NCBI RefSeq assembly: GCF_900142925.1
Contig: NZ_FRCN01000009.1
Coordinates: forward strand, 220,494-284,493
Direction of reading: 5' to 3'
DNA length: 64,000 bases
From: Chitinophaga sp. CF418
GTDB lineage: Bacteria; Bacteroidota; Bacteroidia; Chitinophagales; Chitinophagaceae
Positions within the stretch are counted from its first letter, which is position 1. Each line of letters starts with the position of its first letter. Positions 34,879 to 43,737 of this stretch are shown here, in pieces. The notes beneath the pieces were generated by a model. It saw only the letters and a program-made list of their open reading frames with translations. It ran no database searches and was not told where the DNA came from. Both the position numbers and the translations under genes were made by a program.

Positions 34879-36645
34879 ATGAGAAAGAAATTACAACTGC
34901 ATAAATTAGCTTGTATAGCACTCACCGTAACGATGGTGGGATGTACAGACCTGAAGGAACAAGTGATCGACGAGGTATTAGGCTCCAACAATTCAAATCC
35001 TGAGAACGCACTGGCTGCGGCATATGGACAAATGGGTGATGCTACCTTTGTGGATCATACTAACGTGTTCGGATTACAGGAATATTCAACCGATGAAGCC
35101 ATGCTGCCTACCCGTGGTAGTGACTGGGGGGATGGTGGTGTTTACCGTGCCATTCACGAGTTTACCTGGGGAGCTGATAACTCACTGGTGACAAACACCT
35201 GGAACAACCTGAACGCAGGTATTACCAAGTCGCTGACTGCTATCAGCACGATCAACAACAAACCTGATTTTACCAACAAGAAACTGTTCCTCGCAGAGGC
35301 AAGAGCCCTGCTGGTATTTTATACCTACCATACACTGGACCTATACGGACAGGCTCCTTACAGAGATCCATATAACGCAAATGCACAGCTGGAGGTAAGA
35401 AAGGCAGCCACCGCCATCGATGATCTGATCAAAGAGATGGAAGCCATCCTGCCCGACCTGGCTAACCTGAAAGAACAATCCACAAACAACGGACGTTTCA
35501 CCAAACAGGCTGCTTATGGTCTGCTGGCTGATATGTACATGAACCGTGCGGTGTTCAAAGACCGTTATGCTACCGGCGGTTTCAACTTCAAGGAAGCAGC
35601 GGTTGACAACAATGGTACTGATCTGGATAAGGTGATCTATTACACTACCCAGATCATCAACAATTCACAGTTCCACCTGGAAACTAACTATTTCAAGAAC
35701 TTTGATATAGACAACAACGGTGCACCTGAACTGGTTTTCGTAGTATCACAGGATATCAATACCCTGCGTAACAGCGATAACGACTTCGCATACATGCCGA
35801 TGGAAAGGAACCAGAAACCTTCACCGGCTAACAGGGGTACCAACGCCGTTTGTACCACTCCTGAGTTCTACCATACCTGGGATAACAATCATGAAGATCC
35901 AAGGTTCGCCAGACACTATCAGTACAGTGACGGAACGTGGTTCATGAATGATGGTAGCGATACAAGTGTACCTGCAACCAGCATTGTGGCAAACAGCGCT
36001 AGTCTGCCCTGGTTCCATTTCAACCGTGGTATGCAGGTAGGTCAGCAATACGGACCAAAACTGAATGGCACTGCTTTCGAAATGACAGCTGCTAACCGTA
36101 TTAAAGTAACGAAGCTTTACTGCGAAAAGAACACTACATTACCAGTTGACTTTACGCCGGAGCTCAATTTTGACAATCCTGCACAGTCTGTGTTCTCACA
36201 GGCACAGATCAACCGTGGTGTGCGTGTGTTCAAATTTGAGTTCGATCCTGAAAAGGATAATGCTACCAGCAATGTGGATATTCCACTGGTTCGTCTGGGT
36301 GGTATGTACTGTCTGCGTGCAGAAGCTTATTTCCGTAACGGTCAGACAGATCTGGCACTGGCAGATATCAACAAATTACGTACTACCAGGACCCGTGAGG
36401 CGCTGTACGCCAATGCTCCCGGAGTTGCATTGACTGCTCTGACAGAACAGAGCCTGTACAATGAGATCGCTTTTGAGATGTATTGGGAAATGCAGAGAAG
36501 GAAACAGGCGATCCGTTTCGGTAAATTTGAAGCTGCTGGTGCTGGTTCAGCTAAGCCAGTATCTCAGCCTTTCCGCAGGATCTATCCAATCCCGCAGTCT
36601 ACCATGGATGCGACTAAGATATTCCAGCAGAATGATAAATATTAA
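34879..36645 (+). CDS. SusD/RagB outer-membrane lipoprotein (pair 2)
   Basis: 588 residues, starting 5 bp after the SusC stop. The lipobox is MVGC. SusD features: LFLAEARALLVFYTYHTLDLYGQAPY in the TPR region and LVRLGGMYCLRAEAYFRNGQTDLALADINKLRTTR near the end, then AFEMYWEMQRRKQAIRFGKF. Shares the same codon bias as its SusC partner. Captures the ligand at the cell surface for import. A strong terminator follows. Confidence 0.96.
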   Translation: MRKKLQLHKLACIALTVTMVGCTDLKEQVIDEVLGSNNSNPENALAAAYGQMGDATFVDHTNVFGLQEYSTDEAMLPTRGSDWGDGGVYRAIHEFTWGADNSLVTNTWNNLNAGITKSLTAISTINNKPDFTNKKLFLAEARALLVFYTYHTLDLYGQAPYRDPYNANAQLEVRKAATAIDDLIKEMEAILPDLANLKEQSTNNGRFTKQAAYGLLADMYMNRAVFKDRYATGGFNFKEAAVDNNGTDLDKVIYYTTQIINNSQFHLETNYFKNFDIDNNGAPELVFVVSQDINTLRNSDNDFAYMPMERNQKPSPANRGTNAVCTTPEFYHTWDNNHEDPRFARHYQYSDGTWFMNDGSDTSVPATSIVANSASLPWFHFNRGMQVGQQYGPKLNGTAFEMTAANRIKVTKLYCEKNTTLPVDFTPELNFDNPAQSVFSQAQINRGVRVFKFEFDPEKDNATSNVDIPLVRLGGMYCLRAEAYFRNGQTDLALADINKLRTTRTREALYANAPGVALTALTEQSLYNEIAFEMYWEMQRRKQAIRFGKFEAAGAGSAKPVSQPFRRIYPIPQSTMDATKIFQQNDKY

Positions 36646-36676
36646 TGAGGGCTGACTGAAAAGTCTGGTTCAACAT

Positions 36677-36714
36677 AAAAGTAAATGGCTCGCCTTGGCG
36701 AGCCATTTACTTTT
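36677..36714 (+). terminator. Intrinsic terminator after SusCD pair 2
   Basis: The 18-nt arms AAAAGTAAATGGCTCGCC / GGCGAGCCATTTACTTTT are perfect, with a very small loop. It also lies at the 3' end of the convergent gene ending at 36761. Confidence 0.9.
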
Positions 36715-36760
36715 AAAGAAGGTATATCTGAACAGATCTATTGATGAACAGTTCACCTGG

Positions 36761-37276
36761 TCATTTGGACATCCTGGCCAGTATCTTTTTTGCTCTCGAT
36801 ACAAATGCCGGACTTTCATTGTCCATAGCATCCTCGATGATGAATTTCAATTCCCCCTTAATATCCGGGTAAATCTTCGAAAGGTTTTCCAGGACAGTAA
36901 GAGAGAAAGCCTTTACGGCCGGCTTCTCTGTGGGACTGCTGATGTAATTGAAGCAATGGTTCATCACCACGCCATGATATTTTTCAGGAATGGGGACTGT
37001 CTGTAGGGCCCTGATAGTATTCCTCTTTGCTGCCGATCCTACTGCCGGGTTATCCAGGTTATCCAATAGCACCGGCAAATGTTTTCCGGCAAGCTCAGGA
37101 TGATCATGTAACACATAACTCAGGGGCCATGCGGCTCTTTGTACCACGCGGTATTCATCATTGATGAACAGATCTACCAGCTGGGCAAATCGTTCGGCTG
37201 AGCCACCGACCCAGCGTACGATCCGCATGCAATTTTCTTTGGTATGCTCTTTCAGCAGTTCGTCACGTAATTTCAT
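36761..37276 (-). CDS. HEAT-like repeat protein
   Basis: 171 residues, all helical by eye, soluble. Repeated helix pairs such as FAQLVDLFINDEYRVVQRAAWPLSYVLHDHPELAGKHLPVLLDNLDNPAVGSAAKRNTIRALQ-type units suggest three to four HEAT/armadillo-like repeats, a scaffold for protein binding. Small single-domain members are frequent in Bacteroidota without known role. It is convergent with SusCD pair 2 and separated from the next gene by 74 bp. Confidence 0.75.
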   Translation of the reverse strand: MKLRDELLKEHTKENCMRIVRWVGGSAERFAQLVDLFINDEYRVVQRAAWPLSYVLHDHPELAGKHLPVLLDNLDNPAVGSAAKRNTIRALQTVPIPEKYHGVVMNHCFNYISSPTEKPAVKAFSLTVLENLSKIYPDIKGELKFIIEDAMDNESPAFVSRAKKILARMSK

Positions 37277-37350
37277 ATGTTATTGTTGTCAGGACAATAA
37301 TAACCGGAAGTTAATCATTTATAGCATGAACAACAATAACGGTACGCCTG

Positions 37351-37872
37351 TTAATGCTTCGTAACCTCGCTCTTCAGGTTCTTTGCAATATAATCATCCA
37401 GCTCATTCTTATCTGCCGCTGTTGCCAGCTTATCAAGTGCCTTGGTCTTTTGGATACCTATTCCTTTCTTATATACTTTCACCATTGCCAGTAAGCCTGC
37501 CTTGTTGGGATCCAGCGTGCTTTTATTCTCCTTGTTGCTGATACAGAAGCTGGCGTAATTGGCCATAAAGATAGCGAGCAGCTGACTATTCTTATCGACT
37601 AACCTGACAATATGCTCATCTATTCCTACAGTCACAGTAGGAGAGCCCGTGATCCACTTCAATATAAAGACATTGGACTCCATGCGCAGTGCCTCTTGCT
37701 TGTCAAGGTCAGTCTCGGTCAGCCATGTCGTTACCTGTTGGAACAGGGCTTCTGATTTCGCGTAATCTTCTTTTACCTCCAGTTCGGGAAACTCGGGACG
37801 GTCCTGGGCATGTACGAAAAATGAGTGTAAGCTCAGTAACAATACAACGGTTGCGGTTAATATGGACTTCAT
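37351..37872 (-). CDS. Secreted protein of unknown function
   Basis: 173 residues from the ATG at 37872, giving signal peptide MKSILTATVVLLLSLHSFFVHAQ. A longer frame from 37905 is rejected because a TATATTTG promoter lies at 37895-37902. The mature part is helical: ALFQQVTTWLTETDLDKQEALRMESNVFILKWITGSPTV then IFMANYASFCISNKE and a Lys-rich end. No family was assigned with confidence. Predicted periplasmic. Confidence 0.75.
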   Translation of the reverse strand: MKSILTATVVLLLSLHSFFVHAQDRPEFPELEVKEDYAKSEALFQQVTTWLTETDLDKQEALRMESNVFILKWITGSPTVTVGIDEHIVRLVDKNSQLLAIFMANYASFCISNKENKSTLDPNKAGLLAMVKVYKKGIGIQKTKALDKLATAADKNELDDYIAKNLKSEVTKH

Positions 37873-37894
37873 AGTTATAAGAATATAGTTTTTC

Positions 37895-37902
37895 CAAATA
37901 TA
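37895..37902 (-). promoter_or_regulatory. -7 element TATATTTG
   Basis: An exact TAnnTTTG match on the minus strand, about 23 bp upstream of the ATG at 37872. It decides the start of that gene. Confidence 0.55.
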
Positions 37903-37988
37903 CATTTAGATGTGCAATTGACCATAAGAAGCTGCTGTCCGGGATAGATTACGGAAGGGAAACAGCGGCCGGAATTATCTGCCGGAAA

Positions 37989-38095
37989 AATTTGACTGTT
38001 CAAAAATTAAAGGTCAAATTTACAAACGATGGGGCCGGCAGGTCTTAATATTCCCCTTATTTGATGGCCCTGCAATTAAGATTCCCGGCGGGTTT
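37989..38095. promoter_or_regulatory. Inverted repeats upstream of the xylanase gene
   Basis: AATTTGAC (37989-37996) and GTCAAATT (38013-38020) form a perfect 8-bp inverted repeat. Further on, GCCGG..TCTTAAT (38034-38049) and ATTAAGA..CCGGC (38075-38089) form a second, imperfect one. They may be operator or leader structures for the gene at 38121. Confidence 0.35.
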
Positions 38096-38120
38096 AATAT
38101 ACCTGGAAAATTAAAACGTT

Positions 38121-39227
38121 ATGATGTTCAGACAAACAGATTCCCGAAAGATCACGAGGCCTTTGCTATTAGGAGTTTTAGGCGTTTTTTCCGCACTTTC
38201 CTGCGTTGGGCAGGAGGTATCTGGACAGGGGCTGAAGGACTATTACCAGTCTTTTTTCCCCATTGGTGTTTCCGTTTCTCCCCGTGTCCTGAAAGGAGAG
38301 GAGGCGCAGTTGATCACCAGTCAGTTCAATAGCGTCACTCCAGAGAATGATATGAAGATGGGCGTTATTCACCCGCGGGAGAATGAATACAATTTCCGGG
38401 GAGCTGACTCCATCGTAGCCTTTGCGCTGAGGAATAAAATGAAGATCAGGGGCCATACACTTTGCTGGCATAACCAGGTGCCGGGATGGATCTTCAAAGA
38501 TGAAAAGGGCGATACGGTATCTAAAGAGGTATTGTTGAAACGCTTAAAAGATCATATCACAACGGTGGTAACACGATACAAAGGTAAAGTGTATGCCTGG
38601 GATGTGGTGAATGAGGTCATCAGTGATAAAAAAGAGGAGTTTTACCGCAATTCCGCATGGCTGCGTATATGTGGCCCGGAATTTATAGAAAAGGCCTTTA
38701 CGTGGGCGCATGAAGCCGATCCACAAGCAGTGCTGTTTTATAATGATTACAATGAGATCAATCCGGCGAAGAGAGCGAAGATCATTCAGATGGTGAAAAA
38801 CCTGCGGGCGAAAGGAGTGCCTGTTCAGGCAATAGGTTTACAGGCACACTGGGCTGTCAACGAACCGTCTGAAGATCAGCTGGAAGAGACCTTCGCCGAC
38901 TTCGCCGCTCTACAGCTCCCGCTGCAGGTAACAGAGCTGGACATCTCCGTGTATCCGAAAGAGCATGAAGCCAGGGAAAGAAAAGCAAGTGATGCAGATA
39001 CCAGCTATAGCTCCGAAAAAGAAAATAATCAGGCAGAACAATACCGGAGATGCTTTGCAATATTCCGTAAGTATAAAACATCCCTGACGGGCGTCACCTT
39101 CTGGAACCTGTCTGACAGGCACAGTTGGTTGGATAATTTTCCTGTACATGGAAGGAAAGATTATCCCTTATTGTTTGACAGGAATTTCCAGCCTAAGAAG
39201 GCTTTCAAAGAAGTTGTCAGCTTTTAG
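38121..39227 (+). CDS. Endo-1,4-beta-xylanase, glycoside hydrolase family 10
   Basis: 368 residues: a signal sequence in the first 30 residues (possible lipid site at SALSC, not canonical) followed by one GH10 TIM barrel. Family motifs are NSVTPENDMKMG (70-81), GHTLCWHNQVPGW (111-123), acid/base E165 in WDVVNE, FYNDYNE, and nucleophile E272 in VTELDIS. It cleaves internal beta-1,4 xylan linkages. The single catalytic domain has no carbohydrate-binding module. It is not in a Sus cluster, but lies 1.5 kb from SusCD pair 2. Confidence 0.97.
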   Translation: MMFRQTDSRKITRPLLLGVLGVFSALSCVGQEVSGQGLKDYYQSFFPIGVSVSPRVLKGEEAQLITSQFNSVTPENDMKMGVIHPRENEYNFRGADSIVAFALRNKMKIRGHTLCWHNQVPGWIFKDEKGDTVSKEVLLKRLKDHITTVVTRYKGKVYAWDVVNEVISDKKEEFYRNSAWLRICGPEFIEKAFTWAHEADPQAVLFYNDYNEINPAKRAKIIQMVKNLRAKGVPVQAIGLQAHWAVNEPSEDQLEETFADFAALQLPLQVTELDISVYPKEHEARERKASDADTSYSSEKENNQAEQYRRCFAIFRKYKTSLTGVTFWNLSDRHSWLDNFPVHGRKDYPLLFDRNFQPKKAFKEVVSF

Positions 39228-39284
39228 CATTTAACTTTCATAATTGCAGCTGATGGCATTCCGCTATCAGGTAGTGCAAAAACA

Positions 39285-39463
39285 AATAAGGCCCGCCTTT
39301 GCGAGCCTTATTCGTAGGGTTTAATCAGGCGATCAGCGCCTGTCATAGGATAGAATGATTGAACTGATCCCGGGAGAATGACGGATAGTGCCGGGAATTA
39401 ATCAGGTAGTGGTCTTGCCCGGCCGGAAGTTTATTCCGGACCGGATAATGATAAAGACCACTA
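39285..39463. terminator. Cluster of hairpins between the xylanase and the Sus operon end
   Basis: 39285-39312 folds as AATAAGGC..GCCTTATT with an inner CGC/GCG pair. 39407-39416 pairs with 39454-39463 (TAGTGGTCTT / AAGACCACTA), enclosing CCGGAA-GTTTA-TTCCGG (39423-39439). Both lie between convergent transcripts and probably end them. Confidence 0.65.
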
Positions 39464-39490
39464 TTTAATGGTTGGTATATAAAAGACAAT

Positions 39491-40630
39491 CTACTGTAGT
39501 AATTTTTTCAAAGTAGCCTCCAGTGCTTCGCCTCTCAGGTACTTTGCAATGATCTTTCCATTTGGATCGATAAGAAAATTCATAGGTATAGCGTTCACTT
39601 CATACAGTTTGGCCGCTTCATTATCCCATGCTTTCAGATCTGAAACCTGTGTCCATGGCAGGCCGTCTTTTTCAATGGCTGCCAGCCACTTATCCCTGTC
39701 GCCGGGTTTATCCAGTGAAACACCTAATACGGTGAAGCCCTTATCCTTATAAGCATTATAAGCTTTTACCACATTGGGGTTTTCCCTTCTGCAAGGTCCG
39801 CACCAGGAAGCCCAGAAATCAAGCAACACATATTTTCCTTTGAAATCAGACAGTTTCACGGCTTTACCATTTACATCAGTTTGGGTAAAATCAGGTGCCG
39901 GAGCGCCTTCCTGCGTCTTCTTTACTTTCAGTATCCTGGCCAGGAGTTCTTCGCCCAGGTCTGACTTACGGATCTTTTCATCGAGCTCGTTAAAGTTCTT
40001 CTCTGCTGCTACTGCATCAAATTCAGGAGGTATGGTTGAGTTGAATGCAACAAGTGCCATGTAGTGTGTAAGATTGGCCTTTACATACTTCATCTTCGTT
40101 GCAATGATCTCTTTCTGTACAGAGTTAGCTCTTTCATCAAGACTGGCCAGGTAGGCGGAATCCTTTTTCTTTTCTTCAGGCTGACTCTTATACTCTTCAT
40201 TGAGCACAGTATATTTATCATAGTACGGTTTCAGTATAGCCGTCACTTTCGCATTGTCATCATTGGCAGGAGAGCCTTTGATGACTGCTTTATGGACAGA
40301 GTCTTTTGCTGTGATCGTAATGACCTTGTCTTCAATGAAGAAAGGAAGGATATCGTCTTTGGGGCGTGTAATTGGGTTCTGCGGCTCGTCGTCATGCTTA
40401 ACTACGATATGTGCCTCTTTAGGTGCACCTACTGTTCCGCGGAAGGTGAACTGACCGTTATGAATAATAACAGAGTCCATGATACGTTGGCCTTTCACCT
40501 TGTAGGTTAGATATGCTTTGGCCGGCGCGTTCAGTTTGCCTACGCTTCCTTTTATCGTGTAAGATTGCTGTGCATATGACGCCAGAGGAGCGCCAAGAAC
40601 AGCCAGCATCAGTATTTTATGTATGTGCAT
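39491..40630 (-). CDS. TlpA-family thiol:disulfide protein with N-terminal DUF4369-like domain
   Basis: 379 residues with a signal peptide (to SYAQ). The N-terminal beta-rich DUF4369-like domain (about 20-115) is followed by a helical linker and an AhpC/TlpA thioredoxin domain from about 245, with active site W276-C277-G-P-C280 and the cis-Pro region NAIPMNFLIDPNGKI. It is expected in the periplasm reducing or exchanging disulfides. It is the last gene of the sigma-FecR-Sus operon, 12 bp after the protease. Confidence 0.93.
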   Translation of the reverse strand: MHIHKILMLAVLGAPLASYAQQSYTIKGSVGKLNAPAKAYLTYKVKGQRIMDSVIIHNGQFTFRGTVGAPKEAHIVVKHDDEPQNPITRPKDDILPFFIEDKVITITAKDSVHKAVIKGSPANDDNAKVTAILKPYYDKYTVLNEEYKSQPEEKKKDSAYLASLDERANSVQKEIIATKMKYVKANLTHYMALVAFNSTIPPEFDAVAAEKNFNELDEKIRKSDLGEELLARILKVKKTQEGAPAPDFTQTDVNGKAVKLSDFKGKYVLLDFWASWCGPCRRENPNVVKAYNAYKDKGFTVLGVSLDKPGDRDKWLAAIEKDGLPWTQVSDLKAWDNEAAKLYEVNAIPMNFLIDPNGKIIAKYLRGEALEATLKKLLQ

Positions 40631-40642
40631 GTTTTCTTGTTT

Positions 40643-42250
40643 CTATTTCTTAGCTTTTTTATTTTCTTCTACTGCTGGTTTCAGTTGTTGCGCATAGCGT
40701 GCAGGCTGTTCGAGCAGCTGTAATGCTTCGCGGAAGCTTGCGTTGTCGCTGTTCAGCACCCGCAGGTAATAGTCGTTGCCGGCAAACAACTGGGAAGCTA
40801 TCTGTGCTTTCATTTCCAGCGACAGCAGGTTGATAGCCCGGTCTTTATTGCCTGTGTGCAGAGGAAGTCCTGCTTTTTCAGCATCTGCTACTATCTTTTG
40901 TATCAGGCTGGAAGGAACGGTGTATTGCTTGTTGAAGGCATTAAAGTCCTGGTAGGTCTCCATCAGTTTCGCACGGTTGCTATCCAGGTAGTCAAAGGTG
41001 GGTTTATTGACCAACCCGATCTGCGAGATGTACTGCAACCAGCTATTATATTCCACCGTATCTATCGGGATGTAACGGTCGGGCATAATGCCACCGCCAC
41101 CGTATACAGTACGCTTATTAACGAGCGTAGTATATTTCAGGGAATCAGGGAAATGGATCACGTTAGCATCCAGGAGTTCACCACTGGCCAGGCGGGTCTG
41201 TGCATTATCATCATACTTGTCTCCATGATAGGGCTTTTGTATGGATCGTCCGGAAGGTGTATAATAGCGGGCACCTGTCAGTTCCAGTATAGATCCGTCA
41301 AACAGGGGAACCGGCCGTTGCATCAATCCTTTACCGAAACTTCTTCTGCCTACGATCACTGCACGGTCCCAGTCTTGTAATGCACCTGTCAGTATCTCGC
41401 TGGCAGAAGCGGTAGACTGGTCGATCAGCACCACCAGCTTTCCTTCAGTGAAACTGCCAAAGCCGCCGGTATAGTAATAGTCTTTGCCCTTATCCCTGGG
41501 CATGCTGTAGAATACCAGCTTGTCTTTCTGCAGGAATTCATCGGCCACACCAATGGCAGCTTCTACATATCCGCCACCGTTGCCTTGCAGGTCAAGAATA
41601 AGGCTTTGCATACCCTGGCTTTTCAGCGTATTGATGGCCTTATCTATTTCATTTCGGGTGGTTGCGTTAAAGATGCGAAGAGAAATGTAGCCAATTTTAT
41701 CATTGACCATGTACGCAGTGCTTATCGACTTATCGGCTACAACATCCCGTACTATTTCTTTCGTCTGAGGACTGCCGGCCGATTTGCGGAGCACTACAAT
41801 GGAAAGGGGAGTGCCTTTCTGTCCGCGGATCTTCTTCATAACATCATAGCTGGACAAACCAGCTACAGCCTCGCTGTCAATGGACAATATCCTGTCGCCG
41901 GCCATCAGCCCGGCTTTCTCTGCCGGTCCGCCGTTTATTACCTGCGTAATATATACGCTGTCCTTTGCTGTAATGAACTGTATGCCTATACCAGCAAAGT
42001 TGCCTTTCATAGATTCACGCATCTGCCCCGCCTCTTCTTTCGCATAGTAACGGGAGTGCGGGTCCAGTTCGCGCAGCATTCCGGCAATGGCGGCATTCAC
42101 AAGACTTTCGTCTGTTAAGGAATCCACATAGCTATCCTGAATGCCTTTAAGCGCCTGCCAGAGTTTTTCCTTGGGATTGACCTGTGCTTTGAGCGGGAAT
42201 GAAAGGCCTATAAACGCCATCGTGATGATGGAATATCTTTTCAGCAACAT
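40643..42250 (-). CDS. S41-family C-terminal processing peptidase with PDZ domain
   Basis: 535 residues with a signal peptide (to PLKAQ). An N-terminal helical region, a PDZ domain (about 80-160: FAGIGIQF to GDRILSIDSEAVAGLSSYD) and the tail-specific protease core are visible. The catalytic Ser is S284 in TASASEI and the Lys is K307 in RRSFGKG. A C-terminal extension of about 190 residues lacks known motifs. It cuts proteins near exposed C-termini in the periplasm. Sits between two TlpA-type genes with 12-bp and 2-bp gaps. Confidence 0.95.
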   Translation of the reverse strand: MLLKRYSIITMAFIGLSFPLKAQVNPKEKLWQALKGIQDSYVDSLTDESLVNAAIAGMLRELDPHSRYYAKEEAGQMRESMKGNFAGIGIQFITAKDSVYITQVINGGPAEKAGLMAGDRILSIDSEAVAGLSSYDVMKKIRGQKGTPLSIVVLRKSAGSPQTKEIVRDVVADKSISTAYMVNDKIGYISLRIFNATTRNEIDKAINTLKSQGMQSLILDLQGNGGGYVEAAIGVADEFLQKDKLVFYSMPRDKGKDYYYTGGFGSFTEGKLVVLIDQSTASASEILTGALQDWDRAVIVGRRSFGKGLMQRPVPLFDGSILELTGARYYTPSGRSIQKPYHGDKYDDNAQTRLASGELLDANVIHFPDSLKYTTLVNKRTVYGGGGIMPDRYIPIDTVEYNSWLQYISQIGLVNKPTFDYLDSNRAKLMETYQDFNAFNKQYTVPSSLIQKIVADAEKAGLPLHTGNKDRAINLLSLEMKAQIASQLFAGNDYYLRVLNSDNASFREALQLLEQPARYAQQLKPAVEENKKAKK

Positions 42251-42252
42251 GA

Positions 42253-43719
42253 TTATTTCTCTGATTTTAAAAGTTCGATCGCATATGTCAGTTCGTCGGC
42301 AAGCTTGCTGGGACTACCAGAGTAGCCTTCCGCTGTATACCTCATGATACCGTCTTTCAGAATGACCTTTCTCGGGATGGCAGAAGACTGGAAAAAGGGT
42401 ACAAATGTTTTGAACACTGCATTCTGTTCTCCTGTCTCTTTATTGATGCCATCGTGTAGTAAGTGAAAGCGATAGCCCTGTTGTTTAACATACCCGGTAG
42501 ATTTCTGCTTATAATCGCCGGTCTGCATGGTACCTACCATATACACTTCCACCTGTGGATCACTGGCATATTTATCGACCAACATCTGCATGCCGGGAAA
42601 AGCGCTGATACAGGGTTTGCACCAGGTAGCCCAGAAATCGAGTACAACGATCTTATCGCCCCAGTCGCTGGACCTTACCAGTTTACCATCAGCATCTTCT
42701 ATTGCAAAAGGGACATACTCCTGGTTGGTGAGATGTTCTTTCACATAGGCCTTCAGCTCCTCCTGCTCTTTGCCTGAGTGCAATGAAGAGAAATAGGTTT
42801 CATATGAGGAGGCCTCCTTGTTTTGGGAGAGGTAAACCTCTTTCAGCTTATCCAGCATTTTAGGGGTCATTGCATTCGCGCTGACACATTTTTCCAGGAA
42901 TGGTTGAACGGCCTGCTGATCGCCTGTTTGCGCCAGGATATTCAGATGCTTGTCATTGAGATCGGCAGCGCCGTAGGTACCTTTGGCTGAGAGGTAATTG
43001 AAATATTCCTTTGCCTCCCCATATTTCTTCATGTCATACAGTAAGGAAATATGTGTGCCCAGCTGGTTATCTAGTTGCTCAGCAGCATTGGCGGCTGCCT
43101 GTTCTTTATTAAATACGCCATCTTCCACATAGGAGCCATCATTCACTTTCGTGATAAGCTCCTTCACAAGTGCTGTAGACACCTGGTACAGTGTATCCTG
43201 GCCGAGTGTCCGGAAAGTATAAGCCCTCATGATATTCCAGCGGTATATTTCATTCTCTGTTTTATAATCAAGCGGCTTACAAAAGTTGATCAGGTTTTTG
43301 AACTGTTTGGTTTCAAAGTAGGCGGTCCCCAGCATACGATGTATGCTGTAATAAATAAATCCCTGGTTGTTGGGCTTAGCACGCCACTCGTCGTATGGAA
43401 AAGCTTTGAAGAAATTATTGCTGATCGTTATTACTTCTGCATTGCTTTTTGCTTTGTTGAACTGTTGGAAAGCGACGAAACGCGCAAATGAGCCTTTAGG
43501 ATATTTGCTGATCAATAGCTGTTCCAGTTCTATAGCCCGTTTTTTATCCTTTAGGTCAAACAGATAGTAGTGTTGAATAGCTTCCAGATCCTTCGGCGTC
43601 AGGTCTGTTCGTTTTATCAGTTCCTTCGGGTCGGCATTTTTGTATTGCTCGTTTTTCTGGGCGAATACAGTCGTAACGCCAAGCAAAAGAGAGCAGCCAA
43701 TTAAACTTATTCTTCTCAT
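42253..43719 (-). CDS. TlpA-family redoxin with long helical N-terminal region
   Basis: 488 residues, signal peptide MRRISLIGCSLLLGVTTVFA. Residues about 25-330 are helical and TPR-like (repeated aromatic/Ala helices such as LISKYPKGSFARFVAFQQF). The C-terminal thioredoxin domain (about 335-480) has active site WCKPC and GSPSKLADEL at the end. CKPC rather than CGPC implies a different redox potential from the second redoxin of the operon. Gaps are 18 bp to SusD and 2 bp to the protease. Confidence 0.92.
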   Translation of the reverse strand: MRRISLIGCSLLLGVTTVFAQKNEQYKNADPKELIKRTDLTPKDLEAIQHYYLFDLKDKKRAIELEQLLISKYPKGSFARFVAFQQFNKAKSNAEVITISNNFFKAFPYDEWRAKPNNQGFIYYSIHRMLGTAYFETKQFKNLINFCKPLDYKTENEIYRWNIMRAYTFRTLGQDTLYQVSTALVKELITKVNDGSYVEDGVFNKEQAAANAAEQLDNQLGTHISLLYDMKKYGEAKEYFNYLSAKGTYGAADLNDKHLNILAQTGDQQAVQPFLEKCVSANAMTPKMLDKLKEVYLSQNKEASSYETYFSSLHSGKEQEELKAYVKEHLTNQEYVPFAIEDADGKLVRSSDWGDKIVVLDFWATWCKPCISAFPGMQMLVDKYASDPQVEVYMVGTMQTGDYKQKSTGYVKQQGYRFHLLHDGINKETGEQNAVFKTFVPFFQSSAIPRKVILKDGIMRYTAEGYSGSPSKLADELTYAIELLKSEK

Positions 43720-43737
43720 ATCTTTTATGGTTAATGT

